Source of the DNA: Altererythrobacter sp.
GTDB lineage: Bacteria > Pseudomonadota > Alphaproteobacteria > Sphingomonadales > Sphingomonadaceae
Length of the DNA: 64,000 bases
NCBI GenBank assembly: GCA_023260985.1
Contig: JALRKY010000017.1
Span: forward strand, 1-64,000
Direction of reading: 5' to 3'
Shown here in pieces: positions 63,564-64,000 of the stretch. Below the pieces are notes generated by a model. That model searched no databases. It saw only the letters and a list, made by a program, of their open reading frames with translations, and was not told where the DNA came from. Positions within the stretch are counted from its first letter, which is position 1. The number at the start of each line of letters is the position of its first letter. Made by a program: the position numbers and the translations under genes.

Positions 63564-64000
63564 ATGAGCCCAAAACATACTCTCTTGCTGGGAACCTGCC
63601 TTGCATGGACGCACGCAAGTGTTGCCCCGGCGCAGACCCCCATCGCTGCTGCCGCTGCTGCCCAGGGGCAGGACACTTTGGTTGAAGAAGCCGATATCGC
63701 CGCTGAGACGGGGATCGTGGTTCGCGCGCAGCGCATGCGCGGCCAGCTTGACGTCGAACAGGCGCCTGTGCTCGAACTCAACGAGGCAGACATCCTTGCA
63801 GTCGGCGCCAACTCGGTCGAGGAATTGATCGCCGCGATCGGCCCCCAGACCGGCTCTCCGCGCGGGCGCGGTGGCGGGCCACCGGTGTTCCTCGTCAACG
63901 GCATTCGCATCAGCAGCTTCCGCGAGTTGCGCAGCTACCCGCCTGAGGCCATCGCCAAGGTGGAAGTCCTGCCCGAGGAAGTGGCACAGCGCTTCGGCTT
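63564..64000 (+). CDS. TonB-dependent receptor, N-terminal part (runs off the window)
   Basis: At least 145 residues are visible, ending at the window edge with no stop. Signal peptide about residues 1-23 (LLLGTCLAWTHASVAPAQ). The plug domain starts with VLELNEADILAVGANSVEEL, then PPVFLVNGIRISSFRELRSY and PPEAIAKVEVLPEEVAQRFG. These are the hallmarks of an outer-membrane receptor plug of sphingomonad type. A GGAGAAGGG precedes ATG 63564. The FNR-like box upstream suggests oxygen-linked control. Ligand unknown. Confidence 0.85.
   Translation, partial: MSPKHTLLLGTCLAWTHASVAPAQTPIAAAAAAQGQDTLVEEADIAAETGIVVRAQRMRGQLDVEQAPVLELNEADILAVGANSVEELIAAIGPQTGSPRGRGGGPPVFLVNGIRISSFRELRSYPPEAIAKVEVLPEEVAQRFG

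Overview
The window looks like the chromosome of a marine-type alphaproteobacterium of the order Sphingomonadales, most likely Erythrobacteraceae (Erythrobacter, Qipengyuania or Altererythrobacter). This is an inference. It rests on the high GC content, the pckA / chvI-chvG / hprK / rapZ / PTS cluster, a CcrM-type GANTC methyltransferase behind a CtrA-like box, the aa3-oxidase subunit IV gene next to a split transhydrogenase, a TonB-dependent receptor of sphingomonad type, and intergenic palindromes built on a TTCGACAAGCTCAG core. Almost all of it is vertically inherited core genome. There is no prophage, genomic island or CRISPR array. Only an IS3-type transposase scrap at the left edge is clearly mobile.

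Layout. 1-9 kb: IS3 remnant, tRNA-Val, asparaginase, an MDR oxidoreductase with truA and fmt, then divergent recR, def, rmuC and a DbpA-like RNA helicase. 9-16 kb: a regulatory block on the minus strand (chvI, chvG, hprK, rapZ, EIIA-Man, HPr, SpoU methyltransferase) opposite pckA. This is the PTS/two-component circuit that links carbon state and envelope stress to gluconeogenesis. 16-25 kb: a frameshifted DUF937-like gene, a Tat-exported DUF885 protein, a TonB-like protein, two tandem cysteine desulfurases with a ferredoxin, and parC. 25-31 kb: cca, Nudix, DUF1285, GNAT, a PQQ-type sugar dehydrogenase, rnhB and a Ca/Na antiporter. 31-40 kb: ccrM with a dense methylation-site promoter, folP, a damaged SDR gene, an NtrC-like regulator with degenerate AAA+ motifs, and the pnt operon. 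40-47 kb: a beta-helix / diheme cytochrome / hydrolase operon, dgt, an NAD-binding protein, a BASS transporter and an ABA4-like protein. 47-57 kb: acyl-CoA ligase, an entericidin-like lipoprotein, two EamA transporters, cpaF, glmS, a DUF4304-like pseudogene and a GFA protein. 56-64 kb: purQ, purS, an M16 peptidase, purC, tRNA-Phe, yacG, an RNase E/G-like gene, maf, infA, and the start of a TonB-dependent receptor behind an FNR/FixK-type box.

I found no wholly new multi-gene system. The strongest second-look items are regulatory or signs of gene decay: seven GANTC sites within 153 bp plus a CtrA-like box in front of ccrM; a perfect TTGAT-N4-ATCAA box before the TonB-dependent receptor; an NtrC-family regulator whose GAFTGA loop and arginine-finger segment are both altered; an SDR gene with a one-base shift after its best start and a 9-bp tandem expansion; a DUF4304-like gene with two in-frame stops; a frameshifted DUF937-like gene; two genes with no ordinary start codon; and a two-copy palindromic repeat that supplies the leader of recR, fmt and a cysteine desulfurase. 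There is no stretch over 300 bases without a feature.
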